From the NCBI GenBank assembly GCA_035505995.1, contig DATJQF010000069.1:1-35877 (forward strand): a stretch of DNA of 35,877 nucleotides, written 5' to 3'. Under the pieces are notes generated by a model that was not told where the DNA came from, did not search any database, and saw only the letters and a program-made list of their open reading frames with translations. The stretch is from DATJQF01 sp035505995. GTDB taxonomy: Bacteria > Bacteroidota > Bacteroidia > Bacteroidales > FEN-979. Positions 23,993-33,045 of the stretch are shown here, one piece after another. Position 1 is the stretch's first letter. Each line of letters begins with the position of its first letter. A program made the position numbers and the translations under genes.

Positions 23993-26900
23993 ATGACTAT
24001 GACCCCTGCCGGTTCGGTTCCCACAGGCCGGTTCCTGGCCAAAACCCTTCTCACGCTCCTTTTGTTGGGAACCCTCTCGCAAGGCATCCGGGCACAGTTT
24101 TACAACGGCTCGCAGCTGACTTTCGGGAAGAACCGCGTTCAGTATAATAACTTCTTCTGGACCTTCTACCGGTTTGACCGGTACGACACCTATTTCTATC
24201 TGAACGGCAAGGAGCTGGCAACCTATTGCGCCCGGTATGCCGATCAGCACATCAAGGAGATCGAGTCGGAATTGCAGTCAAGCCTGGAAGAGAAGATCCA
24301 GTTCATCATCTTCAACAATCTTTCGGACCTCAAGCAAAGCAATATAGGGCTGGTCGGCGAATGGGACAGTTATAATACCGGGGGTGTCACCCGGATCATC
24401 GGGGGGAAGGTGATGATCTATTTCGACGGGAACTATGATCATTTTGAGAGGCAGATCCGGGCGGGGATCGCCACCGTGATCCTGAATGAGATGATCTACG
24501 GGACCGGCATCGGGGCCCAGATCAAGAACAACGCCTTGTTCACCATGCCGGAATGGTATCTCAGCGGGCTCGTCAGTTACGTATCCGAAAAATGGACCCC
24601 GGAAGTGGACAACCTGGTGCGGGATGCGATCCTGAAGGGGAAATTCGAGAAATTCTCCCGGCTTTCAGGGAAGGAAGCCACGTATGCCGGGCAATCGATG
24701 TGGAATTACATCGCCATCAAATACGGTGAATCGAACATCCCGAACATCGTGTATATGGCCCGGCTGAGCCGGAATGTTGAAAAGGGTTTCCTGTATGTGC
24801 TGGGGGTCTCCTTTAAAGATCTTATCAGCGAATGGCTGGCATTTTACAAGGATATCTATTCCTCGGAAGAACTGACCCGGGGCGTTCCCGACGGGACGAT
24901 TGTCAATAAGAGGCCGAAACCCGACCGGATCTACCGGCAGGTGAAGCTCAGCCCCGACGGACGGCATCTCGCCTACGTCACGCACGAGCTCGGCATTTAC
25001 AAGGTGTTCCTGTATGATCAGGAAAAAGACCGGAAGAAAAAGATCTACCGCGGGGGATACCGTCTGCAGGAGAAAGAGGATTACACCTACCCGGTCCTGG
25101 CCTGGAACCCGACCGGGGAAGTGCTGGCCATCCTTACCGAGAAAAAAGGGGAGGATTACCTTTACTTTTACAACGTGGCCGACCGGAGCATCGAAAAACA
25201 GATCCTGTTTGACTTTGACAAGGTCCTGGATCTATCCTATTCGGAAGACGGGCTCCTGCTGGTGATGTCGGCGGTCAGAAAAGGGCAGTCGGACATCTAT
25301 GTTTACAACATTGCCTCCAAATCGTTCGAGCAGATCACCAGGGATCCGTACAATGATCTTAATCCGAGATTTATCAATCATTCCACGCAGATCCTCTTCA
25401 GCTCCAACCGGGACAACGACACGATCCGGTTCGATCCGAGGGTGGATATCAGCAAGATCAGTTTCGACAACGATCTGTTCCTTTATGATTATGCGAACCA
25501 CAAGAATGTCCTGAAGCGGGTCACCCGGACCCCGGGCGCCAACGAGATTATGCCGATGCCTTACCGGGGAAATTATTTCACTTACCTGAGTAACGAAAGC
25601 GGAATCTATAACCGGTATATCGGCCGGTTCGACAGCGCCATTGCTTACGTCGATACCGCGGTACATTACCGTTACTTCACCCATTCGTTCCCGGTGACGA
25701 ATTATTCCCGGAACATCCTCGAGCAGGAAACTTCTCCCCTGACCGGGAAATACGCGGAAATAGTTTATAAGGACAATCATTTCACGATTTATACCTACGA
25801 TATGCCGCGCCCCTCGGAAATCAAAACGGAGAGCCTCCAGAATACCTTCTTTGAAAGGCTCTGGCAAAGGGGCGCACAGGGGACCCTTGCCCCGGGCCGG
25901 AAAGATACCCTTACCCGCACGCAGGAAATCAATATCCCGGAGAAGAAGCATTTTTCGGCGGTGAAGGAGCAGGAGCTCCCCGCGAAGACCGTACCTGCCC
26001 AGGGTGAGCCTGCTCTGCAGGCGGCCCTTTCCGACACGATCCCGAAGTCCTCCACGGATACCCTGATGCGGAAGAAATATTACGGGACCCTGAATGCACG
26101 AAAGGACACCCTCGATAAATTCGCCACGGCCAAGCAGCTCAATTACAATGTAGAGTACGCGATCGACCAGATGGTCACGCAACTCGATTTCAATTACCTG
26201 AATTCATCCTATCAGCCTTTTTCCAACAGCAGCTTTCCGAATTTTTTCAATCCGGGTCTGAATGCCCTTTTCATGGTAGGGGTGACGGACCTGATGGAGG
26301 ACCATCGTCTGACAGGCGGGGTCCGGCTGAACTTCAACCTGATCAACAACGAATACCTGTTCAGCTACAGCAACCTGACCCGCCGGCTTGACCATCAGAT
26401 CGTCTTCCACCGGGTATCCATCGAGGAGGCGACCTATTATTCCATCATCCGGCACCGGATCCACGAGCTCTATTATGTCCTTACCTATCCTTTCACGCCG
26501 GTGCTGAGCATCCGGGGCACGGCGGAGCTTCGCTATGACCGTGCGGTGTACCTGGCGACGGATCAGTTCAACCTGAAGACCCCGGATGTTGATCAGTACT
26601 GGGGGGTCCTGAAAGGGGAGCTTACCTACGACAATACCCGAAGCATCGGGCTGAACCTATACAACGGGACCCGGTACAAAGTGTTCGGGGAATATTATCA
26701 CCTCATCAACTCAAAGGCCACGAACATGTTCACCCTGGGGCTCGATTTCCGGCATTATGTCAGGCTTCACCGCTCCATGATCCTCGCCCTCCGGCTGGCG
26801 GGCGGGACTTCCTTCGGGCAGGAGAAAGTGGTTTATTACCTGGGCGGGGTCGATAACTGGCTGGTCCCGGGATTCTATACCAATGTTCCGGTCGCCACAG

Positions 26901-27328
26901 ACCAGAATTATGCCTTCCAGGCCCTGGCCACGAATATGAGGGGGTTTGCCCAGAATATCCGGAATGGCAACAGCTTCTTTGTCTTCAACAGTGAGGTCCG
27001 CCTGCCGGTCTTCCGCTACTTTCTCAATCACCCGGTGCGCTCCGATCTTCTGAATAATTTCCAGGTAGTGGCTTTCGGCGATGTGGGAACGGCCTGGACG
27101 GGGCCCACCCCGTATTCGGAGCAGAATGAGCTATTCACCACCTATATCGACCAGAAGCCCCTTTTCATTAAAGTCGAACTGCTCAAGGAGCCGATCGTGG
27201 AAGGATTCGGATGCGGGCTCCGCACCCGGATCTTCGGGTATTTCGTCCGGGGGGACGTAGCCTGGGGGGTGGAGGACGGACATGTTCGCAAAGCCATCTT
27301 TTATGTTTCACTGAGCCTTGACTTCTGA
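23993..27328 (+). CDS. Outer-membrane fusion: degenerate gluzincin domain, TolB-like propeller, Omp85-like barrel
   Basis: The 1111-residue protein has a signal peptide (cleavage after about residue 34, IRA|QF). Residues about 45-300 resemble the MA-type gluzincin peptidase fold, but the HExxH position reads ATVILNEMIYG and the downstream Glu in a PEW...GL.SY helix is absent, so it is probably inactive. Residues about 320-610 contain repeated blades such as VKLSPDGRHLAYVT, typical of PD40/TolB propellers. After a Thr/Pro-rich linker (about 640-740) a beta-barrel (about 780-1111) ends in SLSLDF, whose terminal Phe suits BAM recognition. It may act in envelope assembly or surface export; function is unknown. 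ATG 23999 is an alternative start. Confidence 0.85.
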   Translation: MTMTPAGSVPTGRFLAKTLLTLLLLGTLSQGIRAQFYNGSQLTFGKNRVQYNNFFWTFYRFDRYDTYFYLNGKELATYCARYADQHIKEIESELQSSLEEKIQFIIFNNLSDLKQSNIGLVGEWDSYNTGGVTRIIGGKVMIYFDGNYDHFERQIRAGIATVILNEMIYGTGIGAQIKNNALFTMPEWYLSGLVSYVSEKWTPEVDNLVRDAILKGKFEKFSRLSGKEATYAGQSMWNYIAIKYGESNIPNIVYMARLSRNVEKGFLYVLGVSFKDLISEWLAFYKDIYSSEELTRGVPDGTIVNKRPKPDRIYRQVKLSPDGRHLAYVTHELGIYKVFLYDQEKDRKKKIYRGGYRLQEKEDYTYPVLAWNPTGEVLAILTEKKGEDYLYFYNVADRSIEKQILFDFDKVLDLSYSEDGLLLVMSAVRKGQSDIYVYNIASKSFEQITRDPYNDLNPRFINHSTQILFSSNRDNDTIRFDPRVDISKISFDNDLFLYDYANHKNVLKRVTRTPGANEIMPMPYRGNYFTYLSNESGIYNRYIGRFDSAIAYVDTAVHYRYFTHSFPVTNYSRNILEQETSPLTGKYAEIVYKDNHFTIYTYDMPRPSEIKTESLQNTFFERLWQRGAQGTLAPGRKDTLTRTQEINIPEKKHFSAVKEQELPAKTVPAQGEPALQAALSDTIPKSSTDTLMRKKYYGTLNARKDTLDKFATAKQLNYNVEYAIDQMVTQLDFNYLNSSYQPFSNSSFPNFFNPGLNALFMVGVTDLMEDHRLTGGVRLNFNLINNEYLFSYSNLTRRLDHQIVFHRVSIEEATYYSIIRHRIHELYYVLTYPFTPVLSIRGTAELRYDRAVYLATDQFNLKTPDVDQYWGVLKGELTYDNTRSIGLNLYNGTRYKVFGEYYHLINSKATNMFTLGLDFRHYVRLHRSMILALRLAGGTSFGQEKVVYYLGGVDNWLVPGFYTNVPVATDQNYAFQALATNMRGFAQNIRNGNSFFVFNSEVRLPVFRYFLNHPVRSDLLNNFQVVAFGDVGTAWTGPTPYSEQNELFTTYIDQKPLFIKVELLKEPIVEGFGCGLRTRIFGYFVRGDVAWGVEDGHVRKAIFYVSLSLDF

Positions 27329-27333
27329 CGGAC

Positions 27334-27786
27334 ATGAATCAACCGGAACCCCGCATACTTGATTTCATCCGGGAGCATCACATTTTTACCCTGGCAGTTT
27401 CCCGGGACGGCCAACCCTGGTGCGCCACCTGCTTTTATATCTATGATGCCGAACGGAACCTGTTCGTATTCACCTCAGGGGAAGATACGCGCCATATCAA
27501 GGATATGACGGAGACCGGCCATTACGGGGCGGCAGGAGCCATTGCCCTGGAAACGAAAATGACCGGCAAGATCCGGGGGATCCAGTTCACCGGACGGGTC
27601 TCAAGGCTCGAAGGACCCGGGCTGCGGAGCGCCCGTAAGCAATATGTTTCGAAATTTCCCGTTGCTCAGTTTACCAGGCTTACCTTGTGGGGCCTGGAGC
27701 CTGATATGATCAAGATGACGGATAACCGCCTGGGATTCGGAAAAAAAATAATCTGGAAAGCGGGCAGACCGGAGGAGGGAAATTAA
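27334..27786 (+). CDS. yhbP: YhbP-like UPF0306 protein, flavin-reductase-fold
   Basis: The 150-residue protein has the split-barrel fold of pyridoxamine-phosphate-oxidase-like proteins. It resembles E. coli YhbP at several points: PWCATCFYIYDA near the start, TRHIKDM, IRGIQFTGRVSRLEG, ARKQYVSKFPVA, and the ending TDNRLGFGKKIIW, nearly identical to the family terminus. The cofactor and reaction are not established for YhbP. It starts 5 bp after the large outer-membrane gene, so they are probably co-transcribed. Confidence 0.85.
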   Translation: MNQPEPRILDFIREHHIFTLAVSRDGQPWCATCFYIYDAERNLFVFTSGEDTRHIKDMTETGHYGAAGAIALETKMTGKIRGIQFTGRVSRLEGPGLRSARKQYVSKFPVAQFTRLTLWGLEPDMIKMTDNRLGFGKKIIWKAGRPEEGN

Positions 27787-27879
27787 AGGAAAGACTTCGA
27801 AGAAATTTTATATAGCATACCAAAACAAGATCAAAAAAAAAATTTCAATCTATATTTTTTTATTTCAACCAATTAGAAT

Positions 27880-27902
27880 TTTTCAACAGGTCCCGTTGAA
27901 AA
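27880..27902. repeat. Perfect inverted repeat upstream of nrdJ
   Basis: TTTTCAAC (27880-27887) and GTTGAAAA (27895-27902) form a perfect 8-bp inverted repeat around a 7-base spacer in the 237-bp A/T-rich gap before nrdJ. It may be an operator or the stem of an RNA hairpin. It does not match the NrdR box consensus. Confidence 0.5.
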
Positions 27903-27940
27903 GTTAATTTCCCCCGAAGCCTTTCTCGTTGTATATTGCT

Positions 27941-27970
27941 CCCCGAATCATCAGCTTTTCAGGGGTTTTT
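27941..27970 (+). terminator. Terminator-like hairpin in the nrdJ leader
   Basis: CCCCGAA (27941-27947) pairs with TTC-A-GGGG (27958-27965, one bulged A) and is followed by five T residues. It could end the yhbP transcript or act as an attenuator 54 bp before nrdJ. The rest of the gap is A/T-rich with a run of about ten A at 27832; a B12 riboswitch was looked for and not seen. Confidence 0.4.
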
Positions 27971-28023
27971 ATTACTCACCGGATCAGTTAGTTGAAAAAA
28001 CGGTTTCTTAAAGTATTTACATA

Positions 28024-30708
28024 ATGGAAGATTCCTCTTTAGTTGGTACAGACAAAGAACAAAAGACGGATTTTTACGACGAGGTGATGGCCAAGCGAGT
28101 CCGTCCGAAAGCCGCACCTGAAAATGAGGAGCCAATTGAAATGACCAGGGACAAAAATAAACCGGAAAAGAAGATTTACCCCGCTGCCGAAGCGATTGAG
28201 AAATCCACGGAGTATTTCAAGGGCGACAATCTTGCCGCCAACGTGTGGGTAAACAAGTACGCCCTGAAAAATTCGGACGGACAACTTTTCGAGCAGACCC
28301 CGGATGACATGCACCGGCGCATCGCAAAAGAGATCGCCCGGATAGAAAAAAAATATCCCAACCCGTTGAGCGAAGATGAGATCTTCGAGCTGATCCGCGA
28401 CTTCCGGTATATCATTCCCCAGGGCAGCCCCATGGCCGGCATCGGGAATGATTTCCAGATCGGATCGCTGTCCAACTGCTTTGTGATCGGGAATGAAGGT
28501 CCCTCCGATTCCTACGGCGCCATCCTGAGAACCGATGAAGAGCAGGTACAGCTGATGAAAAGAAGGGGCGGGGTGGGGCATGACCTGTCGCATATCCGCC
28601 CGAAGAACAGCGTGGTGAAAAACAGCGCGCTCACCTCCACGGGCATCGTACCCTTCATGGAGCGCTACTCCAACTCCACCCGGGAAGTGGCCCAGGAAGG
28701 AAGGCGGGGCGCATTGATGCTGAGCATATCCATCAAGCATCCCAATGCCGAGAACTTCATTGATGCCAAGCTGGAGGCCGGCAGGGTCACCGGAGCCAAC
28801 ATCTCCGTGAAGATCACCGATGAGTTCATGAATGCCGTGATCTCCGACGGGGATTTCGTCCAGTGCTTCCCCATCGACGCGGACAAGCCGAAGTTCACCC
28901 GGACGATCAAGGCCCGGGAACTCTGGAAAAAGATCATCCATAACGCATGGAAGTCGGCAGAACCGGGCATCCTTTTCTGGGATACCATCATCCGGGAATC
29001 GGTTCCCGACTGCTATGCGGATCTTGGCTTTAAGACCGTTTCCACCAACCCGTGCGGCGAGATCCCGCTGTGCACCTACGACAGCTGCCGGCTGCTGGCG
29101 ATCAACCTGTACAGCTATGTTGACCAGCCGTTCACCGCGGAAGCCAGCTTCGATTCGGAGCGCTTCATCGATCACGTGCATAAAGCCCAGCGCATCATGG
29201 ACGACATCATCGACCTGGAGCTGGAGAAGATCGACAAGATCCTGAAGAAAATCGAGTCGGATCCCGAAACCGATGAGATCAAGGCACGGGAAAGGAACCT
29301 CTGGCTGAACATCAAGAAAAAAGCGGTGCAGGGAAGGCGGACCGGCTTCGGCATCACCGCCGAAGGGGACATGCTGGCCGCCCTGGGAACGCGGTACGGC
29401 TCGGATGAAGCGATCGACTTCTCGGTGGAGGTCCATGAAATGCTGGCCACCGAGGCCTACCGTTCCTCGGTGACGATGGCCAAGGAACGGGGACATTTCC
29501 CGATCTACAGCGCCGACCGGGAGAAGGAAAATCCCTTCGTCCTGCGCCTGAAGGAAGCCGCCCCGGACCTTTACCGCGACATGGAAAGATACGGCCGCCG
29601 GAACATCGCCCTGCTGACCATCGCTCCCACCGGATCGGTGAGCATCCTCTCACAGACCACCTCCGGACTGGAACCGGTTTTCGCCGTCAATTACAAGAGA
29701 AGAAGGAAGGTCAATCCCAGCGACAAGCTGGCCAAAGTGACTTTCAAGGACGAAGTCGGCGACACCTGGGAAGAATACAACGTGTTCCATCATAAATTCG
29801 TCACCTGGCTGGAAACGAACGGGTATAATGTCGACGAGGTTTCCCGCATGGAAGAAAAAGAACTGAAGAACATCATCCGGAAATCACCTTATTACAAGGC
29901 TACGGCGAACGACATCGACTGGGTGGCCAAGGTGCATATGCAGGGGGCCGTGCAGAAATGGGTGGATCACAGCATCAGCGTGACGGTGAATGTCCCCAAC
30001 GACATCCGGGAAGAATTGGTAAGCTCCATCTATGAAACGGCCTGGAAGGTCGGGTGCAAAGGGATGACCGTGTACCGCGAAGGCAGCCGGGCCGGGGTCC
30101 TGGTGAATAATGAAAAGAAGGAAAAGAAGGAAGTCACGGAAGGTCAGGAGGAATTCCACGAAACCAAGGCGCCGCACCGTCCCGACCGCCTGGAAGCCGA
30201 GATCGTGAGGTTCCAGAATGATTATGAAAAATGGGTGGCGGTCGTGGGGCTGCTTAACGGCAGGCCCTACGAAATTTTTACCGGTCTGGCGGATGATTTC
30301 TGGATCCCGACCTGGGTGCAGAAAGGATGGATCGTGAAGAGCCGGCCCGACGGGATCAGCTCGAGGTACGACTTCCAGTTCGAAGACCGGCAGGGGTACA
30401 AGATCACGATGGACGGACTGTCCCGGTCCTTCAACAAGGAATACTGGAACTATGCCAAGCTGATCTCCGGTATCCTGCGCCATGGCATGCCGCTGCCCTT
30501 TGTGGTCAACATCATTTCCAAGCTCCACTTCGAGGTGGATACCATCAACACCTGGAAAATAGGCGTGGAACGGGCTCTCAAGAAATTCATCCCCGACGGG
30601 ACCCGGGCCGCCGAACGCCGGTGCCCGAAATGCAACGAAACCAGCGGGCTCATCTACCAGGAAGGTTGCCTGGTCTGCAAGAGCTGCGGGTACTCCAAAT
30701 GCGGGTGA
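28024..30708 (+). CDS. nrdJ: Class II adenosylcobalamin-dependent ribonucleotide reductase
   Basis: NrdJ reduces ribonucleotides to deoxyribonucleotides using coenzyme B12 to generate the thiyl radical, independent of oxygen. The 894-residue protein has redox cysteines Cys152 (SNCFVIG) and Cys355, and the active-site set Asn342, Cys344 and Glu346 in TNPCGEIPLC, with the 11-residue spacing between radical and redox cysteines expected for class II. A charged N-terminal extension (1-50), a TSCPD-type domain (about 725-850) and a C-terminal zinc ribbon (CPKC...CKSCG) that should relay electrons from thioredoxin complete it. No nrdA/B partner is present, as expected. Confidence 0.96.
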   Translation: MEDSSLVGTDKEQKTDFYDEVMAKRVRPKAAPENEEPIEMTRDKNKPEKKIYPAAEAIEKSTEYFKGDNLAANVWVNKYALKNSDGQLFEQTPDDMHRRIAKEIARIEKKYPNPLSEDEIFELIRDFRYIIPQGSPMAGIGNDFQIGSLSNCFVIGNEGPSDSYGAILRTDEEQVQLMKRRGGVGHDLSHIRPKNSVVKNSALTSTGIVPFMERYSNSTREVAQEGRRGALMLSISIKHPNAENFIDAKLEAGRVTGANISVKITDEFMNAVISDGDFVQCFPIDADKPKFTRTIKARELWKKIIHNAWKSAEPGILFWDTIIRESVPDCYADLGFKTVSTNPCGEIPLCTYDSCRLLAINLYSYVDQPFTAEASFDSERFIDHVHKAQRIMDDIIDLELEKIDKILKKIESDPETDEIKARERNLWLNIKKKAVQGRRTGFGITAEGDMLAALGTRYGSDEAIDFSVEVHEMLATEAYRSSVTMAKERGHFPIYSADREKENPFVLRLKEAAPDLYRDMERYGRRNIALLTIAPTGSVSILSQTTSGLEPVFAVNYKRRRKVNPSDKLAKVTFKDEVGDTWEEYNVFHHKFVTWLETNGYNVDEVSRMEEKELKNIIRKSPYYKATANDIDWVAKVHMQGAVQKWVDHSISVTVNVPNDIREELVSSIYETAWKVGCKGMTVYREGSRAGVLVNNEKKEKKEVTEGQEEFHETKAPHRPDRLEAEIVRFQNDYEKWVAVVGLLNGRPYEIFTGLADDFWIPTWVQKGWIVKSRPDGISSRYDFQFEDRQGYKITMDGLSRSFNKEYWNYAKLISGILRHGMPLPFVVNIISKLHFEVDTINTWKIGVERALKKFIPDGTRAAERRCPKCNETSGLIYQEGCLVCKSCGYSKCG

Positions 30709-30718
30709 TCCGGGAATT

Positions 30719-31126
30719 TCAGAAATGCAGTTTGTGGTAATCGAAAGTCTTGCTGTTGCGCAGTTCATTAATCCGTTGTGCGATCCGCAGGATCACCTGG
30801 AGGCTGTGCCGGTTGAACCAGTCGACGGCATAGGGCTTCGCATGACAGGCATCTGAAAATACCAGGGAGAACAGGTATTTGTTCACCCGCAGCCAGGTGT
30901 AGGCATTCACATCCTCATCGATGGCGCTGTCGAGTGCCGCCAGGTGCGGGAACCCGTTGTTCATCAGCCAGTCGAACGCATCCTCGCTCCCCTGGATGGC
31001 ATAGGAGAGGGCCGCCAGCTCCGGATACCCGTTGCTCATCAGCCACGACATCAGCTCCTTATTGCCGAAAAAGGTCTCACCCCAGGCGACCAGGACTTTG
31101 GGTGGATATTTGAGGAGATCGAACAT
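30719..31126 (-). CDS. Protein with three 25-residue repeats, function unknown
   Basis: I do not recognise a named family. The 135-residue cytosolic protein contains three consecutive 25-residue units, starting at Trp28, Trp53 and Trp78 and closed by Trp103. The unit pattern is W-L-x2-N-(G/K)-(Y/F), then a hydrophobic helix, then D-(A)-(Y/F), suggesting a short alpha-helical solenoid for protein binding. The first two units are close copies and the third has diverged. The frame extends to a TTG at 31141, but the ATG at 31126 lies 17 bp after an exact promoter box and is preferred. It converges with nrdJ. Confidence 0.75.
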   Translation of the reverse strand: MFDLLKYPPKVLVAWGETFFGNKELMSWLMSNGYPELAALSYAIQGSEDAFDWLMNNGFPHLAALDSAIDEDVNAYTWLRVNKYLFSLVFSDACHAKPYAVDWFNRHSLQVILRIAQRINELRNSKTFDYHKLHF

Positions 31127-31143
31127 ACCGGGCTTCTGCAAAA

Positions 31144-31151
31144 CAAAGTTA
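31144..31151 (-). promoter_or_regulatory. -7 box of the repeat-protein gene, inside the radical SAM gene end
   Basis: TAACTTTG (31151 to 31144, minus strand) is an exact consensus match and includes the TAA stop codon of the upstream radical SAM gene. It implies independent transcription of the repeat-protein gene with a leader of about 10 nt. Confidence 0.5.
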
Positions 31152-31928
31152 AACGTAAACCTTGGCTTTGATCCCCAGCGCCGTTATTTTATCCGCGATC
31201 TGCTCCAGGTCGGTCAGCGCTATTTTTTCCAGCTCCCGCACCGGGGTGCTGCGTGCAATGGGATAGATCATGACCCCTTCGGGGGAGATCTCCCGGATCC
31301 TGTTGAGCCAGGCGCCGACTTCTTCCGGGGTCGTATTGTCCACTACCCGGTCGCGGTACTTTCCCCGGAGAAACATGCTCTGGATGATCACCTTCCCCCT
31401 GAACCGCTTCAGATTTTCCACCAGGGCCGGATAATTCACCTCCTGCACCGGGTGGTTCATCAGGCGGAACAGATCTTCGGATCCGGCATCCAGCTTCTGG
31501 ATATTCTGATCCAGCTTCAGCAGAGCCCGGAAAACCCCGGGGTCACCCAGCCTCGAGGCATTGGAGAGAACGGCCACTTTTGCCGAAGGACAATACCGGT
31601 CGCGAAGGCGGATCGTATCTTCCACGATGTCTGCGAAACCGGGATGCAACGTGGGCTCCCCGTTCCCGGCGTATGTGATGGCATCGGGGAGATACTCCAT
31701 TTCGACCAGTCCTTCCAGGGACTTCTCCAGGAAGGTTGCCACCATTTCCCGGGAAGGAAGCTCAAGCTGTTCCGCGGGGATCATCGGCGTCCAGCCGCAT
31801 TCGCAATAGATGCAGTTGAAGGAGCAGTATTTCGAATGTGCCGGCAGGAGGTTGATCCCGAGGGAAAGCCCCAGGCGGCGGCTGCGTACGGGGCCGAATA
31901 TTACGTCATGAAAGAGAAAACCGGTCAT
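31149..31928 (-). CDS. Radical SAM enzyme, COG0731-like
   Basis: The 259-residue protein has the SAM radical cluster motif CSFNCIYC (Cys35, Cys39, Cys42) preceded by FGPVRSRRLGLSLGINLLP, a combination characteristic of the COG0731 Fe-S oxidoreductases related to TYW1. A GNGEPTLHP block provides the GGE-like SAM-binding segment. The substrate is unknown; TYW1 itself acts on tRNA-Phe in archaea and eukaryotes, so tRNA modification cannot be assumed. The ATG at 31928 is preferred to a TTG at 31949, which overlaps a -7-like box (GAATTTTG, 31954-31947). It is divergent from the polyprenyl synthase gene. Confidence 0.87.
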   Translation of the reverse strand: MTGFLFHDVIFGPVRSRRLGLSLGINLLPAHSKYCSFNCIYCECGWTPMIPAEQLELPSREMVATFLEKSLEGLVEMEYLPDAITYAGNGEPTLHPGFADIVEDTIRLRDRYCPSAKVAVLSNASRLGDPGVFRALLKLDQNIQKLDAGSEDLFRLMNHPVQEVNYPALVENLKRFRGKVIIQSMFLRGKYRDRVVDNTTPEEVGAWLNRIREISPEGVMIYPIARSTPVRELEKIALTDLEQIADKITALGIKAKVYV

Positions 31929-32002
31929 GGATCTGGAATCGCCCTGCAAAATTCATAATTTTCCGTGGATTAGCGGCAGCGGGAGGGTCTTAAAAAAAAG
32001 AG

Positions 32003-32010
32003 TACTTTTA
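32003..32010 (+). promoter_or_regulatory. -7 box of the polyprenyl synthase gene
   Basis: TACTTTTA (7/8 match to TAnnTTTG) precedes the proposed GTG start at 32029 by 18 bp, supporting that start over the ATG at 31927. Confidence 0.4.
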
Positions 32011-32028
32011 CTTTCTCATCCCTTTGCC

Positions 32029-33000
32029 GTGACGCTGAAAGAGATACAGGAACCGATCGCCGGCCCCCTCCGGAGATTCGAGGATATTTTCCGGGATTCC
32101 ATGAAAAGTTCCGTCCCGCTCCTCGATAAGATAACCCAGTACATCATCAAGCGGAAGGGAAAGCAGATGCGGCCGATGTTCGTGTTCCTGTCGGCCGGTG
32201 TCGCCGGGGGGATCGGGGAAAGGACCTACCGTGCAGCCTCGCTGATCGAGCTGCTTCACACCGCCACCCTGGTGCATGACGATGTGGTGGATGACTCCAA
32301 TCTGCGCCGGGGCTTTTTTTCCATCAATGCCCTGTGGAAAAACAAGATCGCCGTGCTGGTGGGAGACTATTTGCTCTCAAAGGGACTCCTGCTTTCGCTC
32401 GAGAACGAAGAAGTGGGCCTGCTGAAGATCGTATCCAATGCCGTCCGGGAGATGAGTGAAGGAGAATTGCTGCAGATCGAAAAAGCACGCCGCATGGATA
32501 TCCGGGAAGAGATCTACTTTGAGATCATCCGGAAAAAAACAGCTTCCCTGATCGCTTCCTGCTGTTCCTGCGGGGCGTTCTCGGCAGGGGCGGAAACCGG
32601 GGTAGTAGAGAAAATGAGGCTTTTCGGAGAAAAGGTCGGGATCGCCTTCCAGATCAAGGACGACCTGTTTGATTACGAAGCCGGCAATGCCACCGGCAAA
32701 CCTCATGCGATCGATATCAAAGAGCAGAAGATGACCCTTCCGCTGATCCATGCGCTGAACCGGGCCACCCGCACCGATAAGCGCTGGCTGATCAATACCG
32801 TCAAAAACCATAATTCCGACCGGTCGAGGGTGGCACAGCTGATCGAAATGGTCGTGAGCTATGAAGGGATCACGTATGCCCGGGAAAAAATGACCGATTA
32901 CAGAGGACAGGCGCTGGCGCTGCTGGAAGAGTTCCCGATGAACCCTTTCCGCCACTCCCTGAAGGAGCTCGTGATCTTCACAACCGAACGGAATAAATAA
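32029..33000 (+). CDS. Long-chain polyprenyl diphosphate synthase
   Basis: This trans-isoprenyl synthase extends FPP or GPP with IPP to make the side chain of menaquinone. The 323-residue protein has the first aspartate-rich motif in LVHDDVVDDSNLRRG and the second in QIKDDLFDYE, the KGKQMRP IPP-binding segment near the N-terminus, and a Lys-Thr (KKTASLI) motif. Chain length cannot be set from sequence alone. The GTG at 32029 (TLKEIQEPIAG) matches the usual family start; the frame extends to 31927 but that segment is not conserved-looking and overlaps the promoter. Confidence 0.9.
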   Translation: MTLKEIQEPIAGPLRRFEDIFRDSMKSSVPLLDKITQYIIKRKGKQMRPMFVFLSAGVAGGIGERTYRAASLIELLHTATLVHDDVVDDSNLRRGFFSINALWKNKIAVLVGDYLLSKGLLLSLENEEVGLLKIVSNAVREMSEGELLQIEKARRMDIREEIYFEIIRKKTASLIASCCSCGAFSAGAETGVVEKMRLFGEKVGIAFQIKDDLFDYEAGNATGKPHAIDIKEQKMTLPLIHALNRATRTDKRWLINTVKNHNSDRSRVAQLIEMVVSYEGITYAREKMTDYRGQALALLEEFPMNPFRHSLKELVIFTTERNK

Positions 33001-33045
33001 TAAACCCTTTCCTTTCGCCGTTTTCGATCTAAGCATCATCCCGTT

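Noticed and set aside
27787..28023. Cobalamin riboswitch before nrdJ
   Set aside because: Expected because the enzyme needs B12, but no B12-box-like sequence was seen.
28039..29496. 485-codon minus-strand frame opposite nrdJ
   Set aside because: Shadow of nrdJ, whose catalytic residues are all intact on the plus strand.
31927..32028. Upstream ATG start of the polyprenyl synthase
   Set aside because: The extension overlaps the promoter box and lacks family similarity; the GTG at 32029 fits the usual start.
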